Origin: Oligoflexia bacterium
GTDB lineage: Bacteria; Bdellovibrionota; UBA1018
Assembly: GCA_903898645.1 (NCBI GenBank)
Contig: CAIUGE010000111.1
Span: 1 to 53,178, forward strand
Reading direction: 5' to 3'
DNA: 53,178 nucleotides
The notes beneath the pieces were generated by a model. It saw nothing but the letters and a program-made list of their open reading frames with translations, was not told the origin of the DNA and did not search any database. Both the position numbers and the translations under genes were made by a program. Position 1 is the stretch's first letter. Every line of letters begins with the position of its first letter. Shown here one piece after another: positions 1-7,407 of the stretch.

Positions 1-126
1 AACTGCTGCACCTTGAAGTGGTTTGAACCCTGCGCCTGTACGCCGAGTCCGAGGGGCCCACCCTCATCTTTCCCATAGCTTGTCCACATCGTTAGTTGCT
101 CATTTCTAGCTCCTTCTTATGTGAGA
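1..126 (-). other. Window edge, possible 5' end of a cut gene
   Basis: On the minus strand there is a strong Shine-Dalgarno AAGGAG (positions 115-110) six bases before an ATG at 103. That ATG is followed after only three codons by a TAA. A second reading frame opens at an ATG at 89 and stays open to the window edge (it begins MWTSYGKDEGG). Either a gene starts at 89 without its own good ribosome site, or a frameshift separates the strong start at 103 from the frame at 89. I do not recognise the translated piece. A plus-strand frame also runs in from the edge and stops at 76-78. I cannot say which, if any, is real. Confidence 0.25.
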
Positions 127-600
127 CTACGGCACACAAAAATCCACAGCACCTGGACCCTGCGCATCCAGCACTGTACAGCCAGACTCTTGTAAGATCT
201 GCACAATATGCTCAAGGGCAATAGCCATTGCCAGCTGCCGCATCGGCATACCCTTATAACCTTCAATAGGTTTTCTGCTCTCATGCGTGAAGACAATTGC
301 TATCTCTCGATCATGATCAATGACGTCAATAAATTCACCAGAAAAAACGATAACACCAAGCGCCTGATGGACATATGGCTCGATAACACAATTAAGCTCT
401 TCACTCCACTGCTGCCGGTACTGCTCACCATACCGCTTCAATAATACCTCAGGAGGACGCGTCTCCAAGTTCTGTATGCGCAAAGCCTGAGCCAACGCCA
501 TCGCAGTTCTTTTATCTATATCCACGAGATCCTGCTTCGTGAGAACAAAAGTAAGCTTTGACTGCGTTGTCGAACACTTTTCAATTTTTGTGACGTGCAT
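127..600 (-). CDS. Truncated trigger-factor-like protein (N-terminal domain only)
   Basis: This 157-residue protein aligns from its first residue with the product of the gene at 1669-2640. Both have an initial strand-rich segment, then GY[KR]G followed by RQ[LI]A, L-x-HI and LDA (here EGYKG at residues 113-117). In trigger factor the equivalent 'YKG' lies at the junction after the ribosome-binding domain. The docking loop GFRxGxxP is not preserved; QNLETRPP stands at residues 43-50. PPIase and C-terminal arm regions are absent. I chose the ATG at 600 rather than a TTG at 621 because it matches the paralogue's start; no clear ribosome site is visible. It is divergent from the exported-protein gene at 671. 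A chaperone role is inferred only; it could be a decaying copy. Confidence 0.6.
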   Translation of the reverse strand: MHVTKIEKCSTTQSKLTFVLTKQDLVDIDKRTAMALAQALRIQNLETRPPEVLLKRYGEQYRQQWSEELNCVIEPYVHQALGVIVFSGEFIDVIDHDREIAIVFTHESRKPIEGYKGMPMRQLAMAIALEHIVQILQESGCTVLDAQGPGAVDFCVP

Positions 601-624
601 AGAAAGTTCATATCTCAACAAGCC

Positions 625-653
625 TTGACTTGCGATAAAATTTCACCTACTCT
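625..653 (+). promoter_or_regulatory. Sigma-70-type promoter of the first exported-protein gene
   Basis: TTGACT at 625-630 and TACTCT at 648-653 are separated by exactly 17 bases. The ATG at 671 lies only 17 bases past the -10 box, so the leader would be about ten bases and consist almost entirely of the AGGGGG ribosome site. The same arrangement with identical boxes and spacing occurs at 3641-3669. Confidence 0.6.
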
Positions 654-670
654 CCCTCCAGGGGGAAAAA

Positions 671-1654
671 ATGATAAATAGATTTTTTCGTATCTCAGTA
701 CCATGCGCCCTCTCCATAACTCTTCTGGGAATACAGTCAGCCTTCTCCATCACTCTCCCCTTTACCTTTTCAGCAGGCGGGGCCATCTCTGCATCTCAAA
801 TAAATCTTAACTTCCAGACACTTGCAACCACGAGCTGGTCTTTGGACGGATCAAATGTTTTCTTCAATTCTGGTTTTGTTGGCGCAGGCACCACAAACCC
901 CTCCTCAACACTCCAAACAGGAGGGTCATTCGGTGTTGCTACAAAAACTGTAACAAGCGCTTATACACTCACAAGCAGTGATCAAACGCTTTTTGTAAAT
1001 GCATCAGCGGGCGCTTTTACCGTCACTTTACCAGCTGTTGTTGCAGGCAGAATGTATACAATTAAAAAAATTGACATAAGCGCAAATACCGTAACAATTG
1101 CGACACCATCAGGCGTCACCATCGATTCTGCCTCGAGCGCATTGCTGAAATCTCCCTCAGCATACGTAAACATCTCATCAGATGGGACGAATTATTGGAT
1201 CACAGGATCAAATACCCTGATTGCAACTGGAATGACATTAAATACAAGCATCACTCTCACCTCGACAACATCCTGGTACACTATGTCCCACTCAGCAAAC
1301 GGCCTCAATGTCACCGCCACCCAATCCGGGAATTATCTCGTATGGTACTCAACTCGCGCTTATGCAGCTGACGGAGGAAACCAATCAATTTCATGGTCTT
1401 TTCAATTGTATGACACGACAAATGGAATAATCGATACCGCTTGGGGAAACAATGCAAATTACAATAGTGGATCACAAGCATCTGCAATGACCACAAATGG
1501 AGACAATAGAGTCACAAAATTATATCTTGGATACTTGACCGCTGGGCACGTCTATACTGTTTTGCAAGCCTTTCGTTCCTATGGCAGCTCAGTCACTACA
1601 TACGCATCAGACGGAAGTGGAGGCCCAAGCATCCATATGGTAAAAGTCTATTAA
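671..1654 (+). CDS. Exported beta-rich protein with C1q-like C-terminal domain
   Basis: The 327-residue product has a Sec signal peptide (about residues 1-27, ending QSAFS). It continues with a motif common in exported proteins of Bdellovibrio-like bacteria (SAGGAISASQINLNF), a short 'VGAGTTNP' segment of tail-fibre style, a repeat-like beta segment around residues 95-180 (YTLTSSDQTLFV, VTLPAVVAGRMYTIKKID), and a C-terminal half resembling a C1q/TNF jelly roll (SGNYLVWYS, then YLGYLTAGHVYTV). It has no cysteines to speak of. It is probably a secreted or surface-bound oligomeric binding protein. Start choice is secure: AGGGGG lies five to six bases before ATG. It is a paralogue of the broken gene at 3689 and divergent from a trigger-factor-like gene. 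The ligand is unknown. Confidence 0.75.
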   Translation: MINRFFRISVPCALSITLLGIQSAFSITLPFTFSAGGAISASQINLNFQTLATTSWSLDGSNVFFNSGFVGAGTTNPSSTLQTGGSFGVATKTVTSAYTLTSSDQTLFVNASAGAFTVTLPAVVAGRMYTIKKIDISANTVTIATPSGVTIDSASSALLKSPSAYVNISSDGTNYWITGSNTLIATGMTLNTSITLTSTTSWYTMSHSANGLNVTATQSGNYLVWYSTRAYAADGGNQSISWSFQLYDTTNGIIDTAWGNNANYNSGSQASAMTTNGDNRVTKLYLGYLTAGHVYTVLQAFRSYGSSVTTYASDGSGGPSIHMVKVY

Positions 1655-1668
1655 CATGTAGATCCTCG

Positions 1669-2640
1669 TCAATCATGACGTAAAAAACGCTCAAACTGCG
1701 CTTCACCTAATGCAGGATCGTCAGCCGTCATGACGGCATGCTTTTTAATGAATGCAATATTGCGTTTCAGATTCTCCAGAGACCGCACTGCATACTCGGC
1801 TTGCGAACAATCATGTAATGGAAGCATGTCGATGCCTTCCTGTCGCGCAACCCTACGAAGGATAAAGTCAAGCTCAAACAACCTAAGGCTCTTCTTGTTT
1901 TCTTGAGAAGATAAGCCAAGAAAAATCTGCTTTTCATACTCATTATAGACGATAGAGTTCTGTGAAGAAATGCGCTCATAAATTTGCTGACAGTCATTTT
2001 CAAACCAAATAAATTCCTTGCACTCCTGCAAATAATCATCAAGAGAATCCATTATTTTGCAAGCCTCTTCACAAGATAATCTTTTACTATTTTGCATAAG
2101 AACTTTTGTCGCAATAACTGTCTCCGAAGCTTGATCAATAGGCACGCAACGCAATGTCTCTAAAAGCGCAAAAGCACCTAATTCGTAAGGAGCCGCATCT
2201 AGAAGCATGTACCCTTCAGTCGCCAAAACCTCATGAATATGCTGAAGATTATGCTTAAGCGCAATCTGCCGCAAACATATACCCCTATACCCAACAATGA
2301 GTGCGCGCGCATGATGAGTCACGATAAATACCATCTCGTGGGACCCATTCTGCTGAGGGCGCGAGGCTTTATCATCAAAACTATAACCAACCATATCCAG
2401 GTTAAATTCACGCTTCAGATAGTCCTCAGCCACCCCGTACATCTCAGTAGCCCAGGCTAGAGCAAATGCCTCCTTATTTTGATCTGCAAAAAGTCGCATC
2501 GAAAGGCCCTTTGCACAAGGCACTGTCTGAGCAACCTGCTCCAAAGCAGCATTACTTATAGCCTCGAGTTCGGCAGCATTAAAAACCACCACAAGCTTTG
2601 ATTCGGTTTGAGACTGTAGCTCAAGCTTAAATTGTGGCAT
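1669..2640 (-). CDS. Degenerate trigger-factor-like protein
   Basis: The product has 323 residues. Its N-terminal 90 residues follow the length and pattern of a trigger factor ribosome-binding domain, but the docking loop is replaced (KGLSMRLF at about 44-51, where the neighbour has KGFRPGHVP). A VGYRG motif at 116-120 marks the domain junction. The C-terminal part keeps a trigger-factor-like helical arm (RLFELDFILRRVARQEGI), followed by a unique tail. There is no FKBP-type PPIase domain. It lies ten bases downstream of the paralogue at 2651-3547 and is probably cotranscribed with it. With the loop gone, ribosome binding is doubtful. It may act as a free holdase, perhaps for the exported proteins encoded beside it (inference). 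Confidence 0.6.
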   Translation of the reverse strand: MPQFKLELQSQTESKLVVVFNAAELEAISNAALEQVAQTVPCAKGLSMRLFADQNKEAFALAWATEMYGVAEDYLKREFNLDMVGYSFDDKASRPQQNGSHEMVFIVTHHARALIVGYRGICLRQIALKHNLQHIHEVLATEGYMLLDAAPYELGAFALLETLRCVPIDQASETVIATKVLMQNSKRLSCEEACKIMDSLDDYLQECKEFIWFENDCQQIYERISSQNSIVYNEYEKQIFLGLSSQENKKSLRLFELDFILRRVARQEGIDMLPLHDCSQAEYAVRSLENLKRNIAFIKKHAVMTADDPALGEAQFERFLRHD

Positions 2641-2650
2641 AATGAAACCT

Positions 2651-3547
2651 TTAAGCTGAGGCAGCCTTTGCCAAGCCTATAACATGATCCACCACAACTG
2701 ATGCCCATTTATCCTCTGATACATTTATGCCTTCCTGTTTTCCTATTGCTGCCAATATATGTAGCAACTTTGAACTGTAAATATCGCGCTCTCGATGAGG
2801 AGATTGTTCATATTCCTTTATAACAGCAGGCGGCACCAGTACTGCATTTTTTTCCACGAGCCAATCCCCTACAGCATTCTGTAGGCGCACATGGTTTGCA
2901 TTGTCAATCGATTGGCTATACGCCTCTCGAATAATCCCAAGCATAGGGGAATCATACGCCATGACCGCACCAGAGAAGCTCGTCAACTTCCGAAAACTTG
3001 TTGCATCAGAACTCTCCCGAGGGCACCAAACAACGCCCTCTTCATTTTCAAAAAAAGCAACTGCATCTTGATCTGTAGCGTCCGCAAGCTCGACCGTAAT
3101 ACGGAAACCTTCCAAAGCTTTTGTGTACATCGCCATAGTTAATTTCTGCTTCTCTACAGAAATAGGCGCCCCTTTATACTCAACATGCGGCAAGGACGGC
3201 CAGTATTCAAGATCTAGCGTGATTTGTGTATCTGCATCATGCTTCAACTTGATAAGTTGCTCAATAGTGACAATAGTCACCTTACAAACAGCAAGACCCT
3301 TGGTATCTACAAAATTTTTCACTATCTCACTCAGTATGAGATCCACAAACTCCTGCATGACTTCATGGCCATGAAACCGCATAACATAGTCGTGAGGAAC
3401 ATGTCCCGGACGGAAGCCCTTGATAGGGTGCGTTGCAGGGTACCGCTTCAGAGTAAACAAAAAGAAGTACGAAACAATTTCTTTTGGCACTGTGACGTGC
3501 ACACGCGCCTCTACAGGTGACTTTTCCTCGATCTCAAAAGTATACAT
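2651..3547 (-). CDS. Trigger-factor-like chaperone lacking the PPIase domain
   Basis: The 298-residue product starts like trigger factor (MYTFEIEEKSPVEARVHV) and has the ribosome-docking loop GFRPGHVP at residues 44-51, close to its canonical place. A 'LPHVEYKG' junction follows at about 119-126. The PPIase domain of roughly 100 residues is missing. The C-terminal arm is recognisable (LVEKNAVLVPP at 230-240 and LLHILAAIGKQEGINVSEDK at 261-280). Known trigger factors are about 430 residues long, so this is a short form. Start: an ATG at 3556 exists, but the ATG at 3547 matches both paralogues and trigger factor. It may be the cell's main trigger factor or an accessory one; the window cannot decide. 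Confidence 0.72.
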   Translation of the reverse strand: MYTFEIEEKSPVEARVHVTVPKEIVSYFFLFTLKRYPATHPIKGFRPGHVPHDYVMRFHGHEVMQEFVDLILSEIVKNFVDTKGLAVCKVTIVTIEQLIKLKHDADTQITLDLEYWPSLPHVEYKGAPISVEKQKLTMAMYTKALEGFRITVELADATDQDAVAFFENEEGVVWCPRESSDATSFRKLTSFSGAVMAYDSPMLGIIREAYSQSIDNANHVRLQNAVGDWLVEKNAVLVPPAVIKEYEQSPHRERDIYSSKLLHILAAIGKQEGINVSEDKWASVVVDHVIGLAKAASA

Positions 3548-3640
3548 GCCCGCCATACTCGCTTAGATACCCCCCCTTGTCAAGAAGGCACTACTTGGCC
3601 GAAAAGCACTCCTCAGGCACGCCACTGAAAGCTACAGACC

Positions 3641-3669
3641 TTGACTCTCTATCAAACCTCGCCTACTCT
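3641..3669 (+). promoter_or_regulatory. Sigma-70-type promoter of the second exported-protein gene
   Basis: TTGACT at 3641-3646 and TACTCT at 3664-3669 have a 17-base spacer. The boxes, the spacer length and the downstream AGGGGG ribosome site are the same as at 625-671, although the spacer sequences differ. The conserved boxes over changed filler support function. Confidence 0.6.
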
Positions 3670-3688
3670 CCTCCCAGGGGGCAGAAAA

Positions 3689-4351
3689 ATGATCACCAGG
3701 AAAGCACCACCGAGCCTCTGGCTAGCTTTTTTCCTACAGTCAGCACTCGCCGTTCCCTACACGTTCACGGCAGGGAACCCCATTAGCGCCAGCCAGATGA
3801 ATGCAAATTTCTCCTACACTCAGCAATGGACGCTCAATACCCCCACTTCTATTTCCTACTCAGGCACAGTAGGCATTGGTTCAACAGCTCCCGCCTATGC
3901 ACTGGATGTTGCAGGACACGTGCGCCATACCCCCGTTGCATTTTATGCGTACAGCAATACCCTCACGATATCAGCAGGCACTTCGACAACCAATGCATAC
4001 ACAATCACTGCATACAGCTATCCAACAGCAAGTTTTAGTAATGGTACCTTTACCGCGCCTGTTGCAGGAATTTACCATTTCTCAGCATGAGGTTACTCGA
4101 ATGTCGTCTCAAGTGTCGGGGGAGCAACAAACACTATTGGAATATTAGAGTTCTTCCCGAACTGGCCAGGAGGAACCCCAACCGCAGGATATGCAAACGG
4201 CTATTTCTGTGTCGACTCAACAACGTCTTTGCCTGCAAACGCATTAGTTCACCTAACCGCATCTTGCTACGCAACATCCCCAGCAGGGACTGCAGGAATG
4301 CAATCAGACACCAATGGGCACTTTTCAGGCGCTCTACTCATGCCACTATGA
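3689..4351 (+). pseudogene. Exported C1q-like protein interrupted by an in-frame TGA
   Basis: The reading frame from the ATG at 3689 encodes a signal peptide (LWLAFFLQSALA), the FTAGNPISASQMNANF motif and a tail-fibre-like VGIGSTAPAYALDVAG segment. The beginning of a C1q-like fold follows (FTAPVAGIYHFSA). A TGA at 4088-4090 stops it after 133 codons. The same frame continues without a shift for 86 more codons and ends properly (HFSGALLMPL, stop at 4349-4351), completing the C1q-like pattern. Aligned with the paralogue at 671, the stop sits where that protein has Arg (YSTRAY), so a single CGA-to-TGA change would explain it. It could also be a sequencing error or be read through. The last 85 bases overlap the 3' end of truA on the other strand. 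Confidence 0.65.
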
Positions 4352-5133
4352 ATCCCAAACTCTTCTGGATACCAGACCCGCTCAAGCCAAAGCCCCCGCG
4401 CAGGCGCCGTTGGCCCCAAGAGATCTCTGGACTTACTCAGGAGGATCTGCTGCATGGCAAGAGGCGGCCGTTTTCCCTCACCGATGTCGAGCAGAGACCC
4501 CACAATAGCCCGCACCATTTGTTTCAGAAAACCAGTACCTAGAATCCTTATTCTCATCAAAGAGCCTTCAGCGTAAGCTGGAAAGGGGATGGGCGTTTCT
4601 GTAACAGTTGCCTCAAGAATGCACCTCACGGTAGACTTTCCGGGAGCGCCTCCACGAGCCGCGAAGGCCTTAAAATCATGCTCTCCAATAAGAAAATTGA
4701 GAGCTCCTTGCATAGCATCACAATCAAGTTTTTTAGCAATCCATCTGGTTGAGGGTACGAGGTGCGCAACCGGAGCTGGCCCTTGCTGAAAATAATAACT
4801 ATACTGTTTTGTGAGTGCTGAGCGCTGCGCATGGAATGCCATATCGACCTCAATCACACGGATAATACGAATACTCCATGGTAAAAGCGTATTGCATGCA
4901 CGCAGCAACTGTCCGGCATCCCATCTCTTTGGCATAATGATGTGTGCAACTTGGCCGACTGCATGGACACCACGGTCAGTCCGACCACTCCCTACAACAC
5001 TCGAGGTACAGCCGAGATGCCTCAAGACTCCTTCCAAAACACCTTGAATTGAAAGTCCCTCCCCAAGCTGTTTCTGCCAGCCGAGATAGTCCGTACCAAT
5101 GTAAGATACAACGAGAGCGTACTTAGTACTCAA
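4267..5133 (-). CDS. truA: tRNA pseudouridine synthase A
   Basis: TruA converts uridines 38-40 in the tRNA anticodon arm to pseudouridine. The catalytic region is clear: GSGRTDRGVHAVGQVAH contains the active-site Asp in RTDRGVHA. YIGTDYLGWQ occurs at the N-terminus, FLKQMVRAIVGSLLDIGEGK and APARGLWLERVWYP near the C-terminus. The product has about 288 residues, normal for the family, with a C-terminal extension past the usual end. No ATG fits: I chose the TTG at 5133 (sequence STKYALVVSYIGTDY), which overlaps the stop of the gene before it and has GGA seven bases upstream. Another TTG lies at 5166. It is the last gene of the rpsB chain and converges on the broken C1q-like gene. Confidence 0.93.
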   Translation of the reverse strand: MSTKYALVVSYIGTDYLGWQKQLGEGLSIQGVLEGVLRHLGCTSSVVGSGRTDRGVHAVGQVAHIIMPKRWDAGQLLRACNTLLPWSIRIIRVIEVDMAFHAQRSALTKQYSYYFQQGPAPVAHLVPSTRWIAKKLDCDAMQGALNFLIGEHDFKAFAARGGAPGKSTVRCILEATVTETPIPFPAYAEGSLMRIRILGTGFLKQMVRAIVGSLLDIGEGKRPPLAMQQILLSKSRDLLGPTAPARGLWLERVWYPEEFGIHSGMSRAPEKCPLVSDCIPAVPAGDVA

Positions 5134-6037
5134 ATAAAAATCCAATACTAATGGCGTCGACAGCAAAGGTAACCCCTTGACTTGATGGCCTTGCCATCAT
5201 GCGTACTGCATCGATCGTGAGGTAACTATGAATAATGCCGTTATTCTCAAAAAAACCCCAGGCATCTGTTGGACTGAATACATCAAGAAGGATCGCCGTA
5301 CCTGCTCCAAAAATCACACCCTGCGAAATACCGCAGAAACCAGAAATAAACGAGAGCGACTGAGAACACTTTCTTGTCACATTATCATTCCGACCCTCAA
5401 AATATGGCAAAGCAATGGGTCCGGCCAATACATAGGGCCGCAGATAATGTAACCAATTCCACCTGACAACAAGAGCTGCGATCACAGGAAATGAGAGGAA
5501 TTGAAACTTGGTCTGTGTGACCGAAGAAAACGTACCCCCATCTGGTCTTGGTAACTGCGCACTCAACATACCAACGCCTCGAAAAGAGGTCATGCCAACT
5601 GATGATATAATACCAATGGCACCAAAACTCCCTGAAAATGGCTGGAACTCATAAAAAAACGATACATCTGGCGCATACCCTGAGCCATATACATCTGAAA
5701 AAGAACGCGATTGATCTAACTCACTGATATGACGATTGGCGTAGCCTGCAGCCTTAAAACCCATCGCCTGCCAAATATGCCGCTCTGGCACCTTCTTTGT
5801 TTGCTGTTCTTTTATACCAAGAGGGGCAACTGGAGCAATTGACAACTTTGCCCTTTCTTCTTCTAAAAAATGAGACTCAGGTGGTTTTGGAAGCGTCAGA
5901 ACACTTTGATGTGATACCGCTGGCAGTTTTTTTTTCTCCTGCTCCAGATAGCCGCTTTGATAAGGCACTAACTGTTCTTTCTGCCTGATGGCATCCAGGG
6001 TAGGCGTTGCACTTGCAAGCAGCACAGACAGCATCAT
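5123..6037 (-). CDS. Predicted outer-membrane beta-barrel protein
   Basis: The 304-residue product starts with a short signal peptide (MMLSVLLASA). A charged, proline-rich stretch to about residue 90 follows, then a domain of alternating hydrophobic strands rich in Gly and aromatics (VSFFYEFQPFSGSFGAIGI, FQFLSFPVIAALVVRWNWLHYLRPYVLAG), ending in a C-terminal ...GFLFEY aromatic end typical of outer-membrane barrels. I do not recognise a named family. Start: ATG at 6037, part of an ATGATG overlapping the upstream stop, with AGGTG before it. It is sandwiched between the CFI-box protein gene and truA, and is tightly coupled to the former. Confidence 0.6.
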   Translation of the reverse strand: MMLSVLLASATPTLDAIRQKEQLVPYQSGYLEQEKKKLPAVSHQSVLTLPKPPESHFLEEERAKLSIAPVAPLGIKEQQTKKVPERHIWQAMGFKAAGYANRHISELDQSRSFSDVYGSGYAPDVSFFYEFQPFSGSFGAIGIISSVGMTSFRGVGMLSAQLPRPDGGTFSSVTQTKFQFLSFPVIAALVVRWNWLHYLRPYVLAGPIALPYFEGRNDNVTRKCSQSLSFISGFCGISQGVIFGAGTAILLDVFSPTDAWGFFENNGIIHSYLTIDAVRMMARPSSQGVTFAVDAISIGFLFEY

Positions 6038-7407
6038 AAGGTCACCTGAAGACATGTCACAAGACCTGCAATGAGCATGGCTAGCAGGACAAATGGCAGC
6101 AGCATGATCTGGACAAGTACTTTTACCCAGGCAGGCTGCAGCATCAACCAGTGAGCGAGAGGAGGAGAGAGTGATTCATACTGCCTCACCAAGAATCTGC
6201 CAACAATATGGGATTCTAGATACTCATCCCGAAATTGACGAAGCATTCTCACCGCCAGGTGGTCTCCATCATCAAAAGCAGCAGTCGCGACAAAACAGTG
6301 ACTTTTCGTCATGAAACCTAAAATCTCACTTGCATAAATTGGTGAAATCGTACAACTGACAATGGGGGTATACATACCTGCCAAGTCCTGACCAATAAAT
6401 GCTGCATTATACGCAATCAAATCTTGATTAGTAGAATTGGCAATTGGTCCAATAGCATTCGAGGTCTCGCTAAAGCTTGCGGTGATATGAAGCATATTTT
6501 CTGATTGAAAACTTGAGTTTAAAACAGGAGCATTCGCTCCAGGATTGACAAGCACATAAAACTTTGCAGGCCCTGCAGCTGATCCCGTAGTCATAGCGAA
6601 AGCATGCCCATCCAAGAAAAACTGCCCGTCTCCAGGCATATAGGCTTGTGCCACATTCGCAGGACAAGACATGGTCGCAGTATCTACTTGAAATATCAAA
6701 TTCAAAGGGTTAGGCGTCGTATCTATGAATGTTGTACTCGGTACAGTTGTTGCCTGACTATCGGGTGTTGTGCCGAATTTAAAAAAAAGCTGCATCTTTG
6801 CGGTTGACCCACTGACTGGATATGATGGCACGGGCCCCGTACAACCAGAGCCAGAGGCTGTTGTATTCCCTCCTTGGTAATCATAGCAAAGATCACTTGG
6901 GTAGAGCCCAATTTGAATCGTTTGATTACCACTCATTTTTGCTGCATAGTAGCGGCTTGGCGTCAGACTGATGCTCCTATTCTGGCATGTCGAGCCATTA
7001 CAGGGCGCACCATTGACTGTTGCAATAGAAACAGGCACTGGAGATGCGCCATTTTCACCAATAAGCTGCACAACAAGAACGCTGTTTGTCGCGCCTGTGG
7101 TAACAACGGAATAATCTGTCGACACCCTGAACTGTAAAGCATTACTCCCTGTATCAGTTGCAGCTGTTTTCGAAATATCTAAAGGAGCATCCATCAGAAA
7201 TGCGGGAGGCGAAGGCGTTGGCGCAACGACACCCCCATTCGCATAAGTAACAAAATAATAAAATGGAACAGCCTCAACCATCATATTGACACTGGCACCA
7301 GTTCCAGTACCCAAGGTCCCACCATTGAGTGGCCGGACTGAAACAATCGCTACAGCATCATGAAGGAGCAATCCCCCGGCAAACCATCTCAGCAATATGT
7401 AGTGCAT
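6034..7407 (-). CDS. Exported protein with C-terminal CFI-box domain
   Basis: The 457-residue product has an N-terminal hydrophobic segment, then a Ser/Thr/Gly-rich beta-type region of about 340 residues with paired cysteines (APCNGSTCQN, SDLCYDY, GSGCTG). The C-terminal domain begins CFVATAAF and continues LRQFRDEYL, GRFLVRQYESLSPPLAHW, then a hydrophobic helix (IMLLPFVLLAMLIAGLV). That is the CFI-box C-terminal domain of many surface proteins of predatory and related bacteria. Its role is not established; it is thought of as a sorting or anchoring element. The gene overlaps asd by 50 bases and the next gene by 4. Confidence 0.65.
   Translation of the reverse strand: MHYILLRWFAGGLLLHDAVAIVSVRPLNGGTLGTGTGASVNMMVEAVPFYYFVTYANGGVVAPTPSPPAFLMDAPLDISKTAATDTGSNALQFRVSTDYSVVTTGATNSVLVVQLIGENGASPVPVSIATVNGAPCNGSTCQNRSISLTPSRYYAAKMSGNQTIQIGLYPSDLCYDYQGGNTTASGSGCTGPVPSYPVSGSTAKMQLFFKFGTTPDSQATTVPSTTFIDTTPNPLNLIFQVDTATMSCPANVAQAYMPGDGQFFLDGHAFAMTTGSAAGPAKFYVLVNPGANAPVLNSSFQSENMLHITASFSETSNAIGPIANSTNQDLIAYNAAFIGQDLAGMYTPIVSCTISPIYASEILGFMTKSHCFVATAAFDDGDHLAVRMLRQFRDEYLESHIVGRFLVRQYESLSPPLAHWLMLQPAWVKVLVQIMLLPFVLLAMLIAGLVTCLQVTL

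Noticed and set aside
1-30. tRNA T-arm-like bases (GGTTTGAACCC)
   Set aside because: The flanking bases do not form a T-stem, and no acceptor, D or anticodon arms can be built around it.
671-1654. Prophage tail-fibre remnant
   Set aside because: The tail-fibre-like segments follow a Sec signal peptide, and no phage genes surround it; such exported proteins are common in Bdellovibrio-like bacteria.
1655-1690. Terminator between the first exported gene and its convergent neighbour
   Set aside because: The stem CGTCA/TGACG has only five pairs, lies partly in coding sequence and has a poor T tract in either direction.
3689-4351. TGA recoded as Trp or Gly across the genome
   Set aside because: Many genes here end in TGA directly overlapping the next start, for example pssA, tsaB and the ParA-type gene, so TGA is an ordinary stop.
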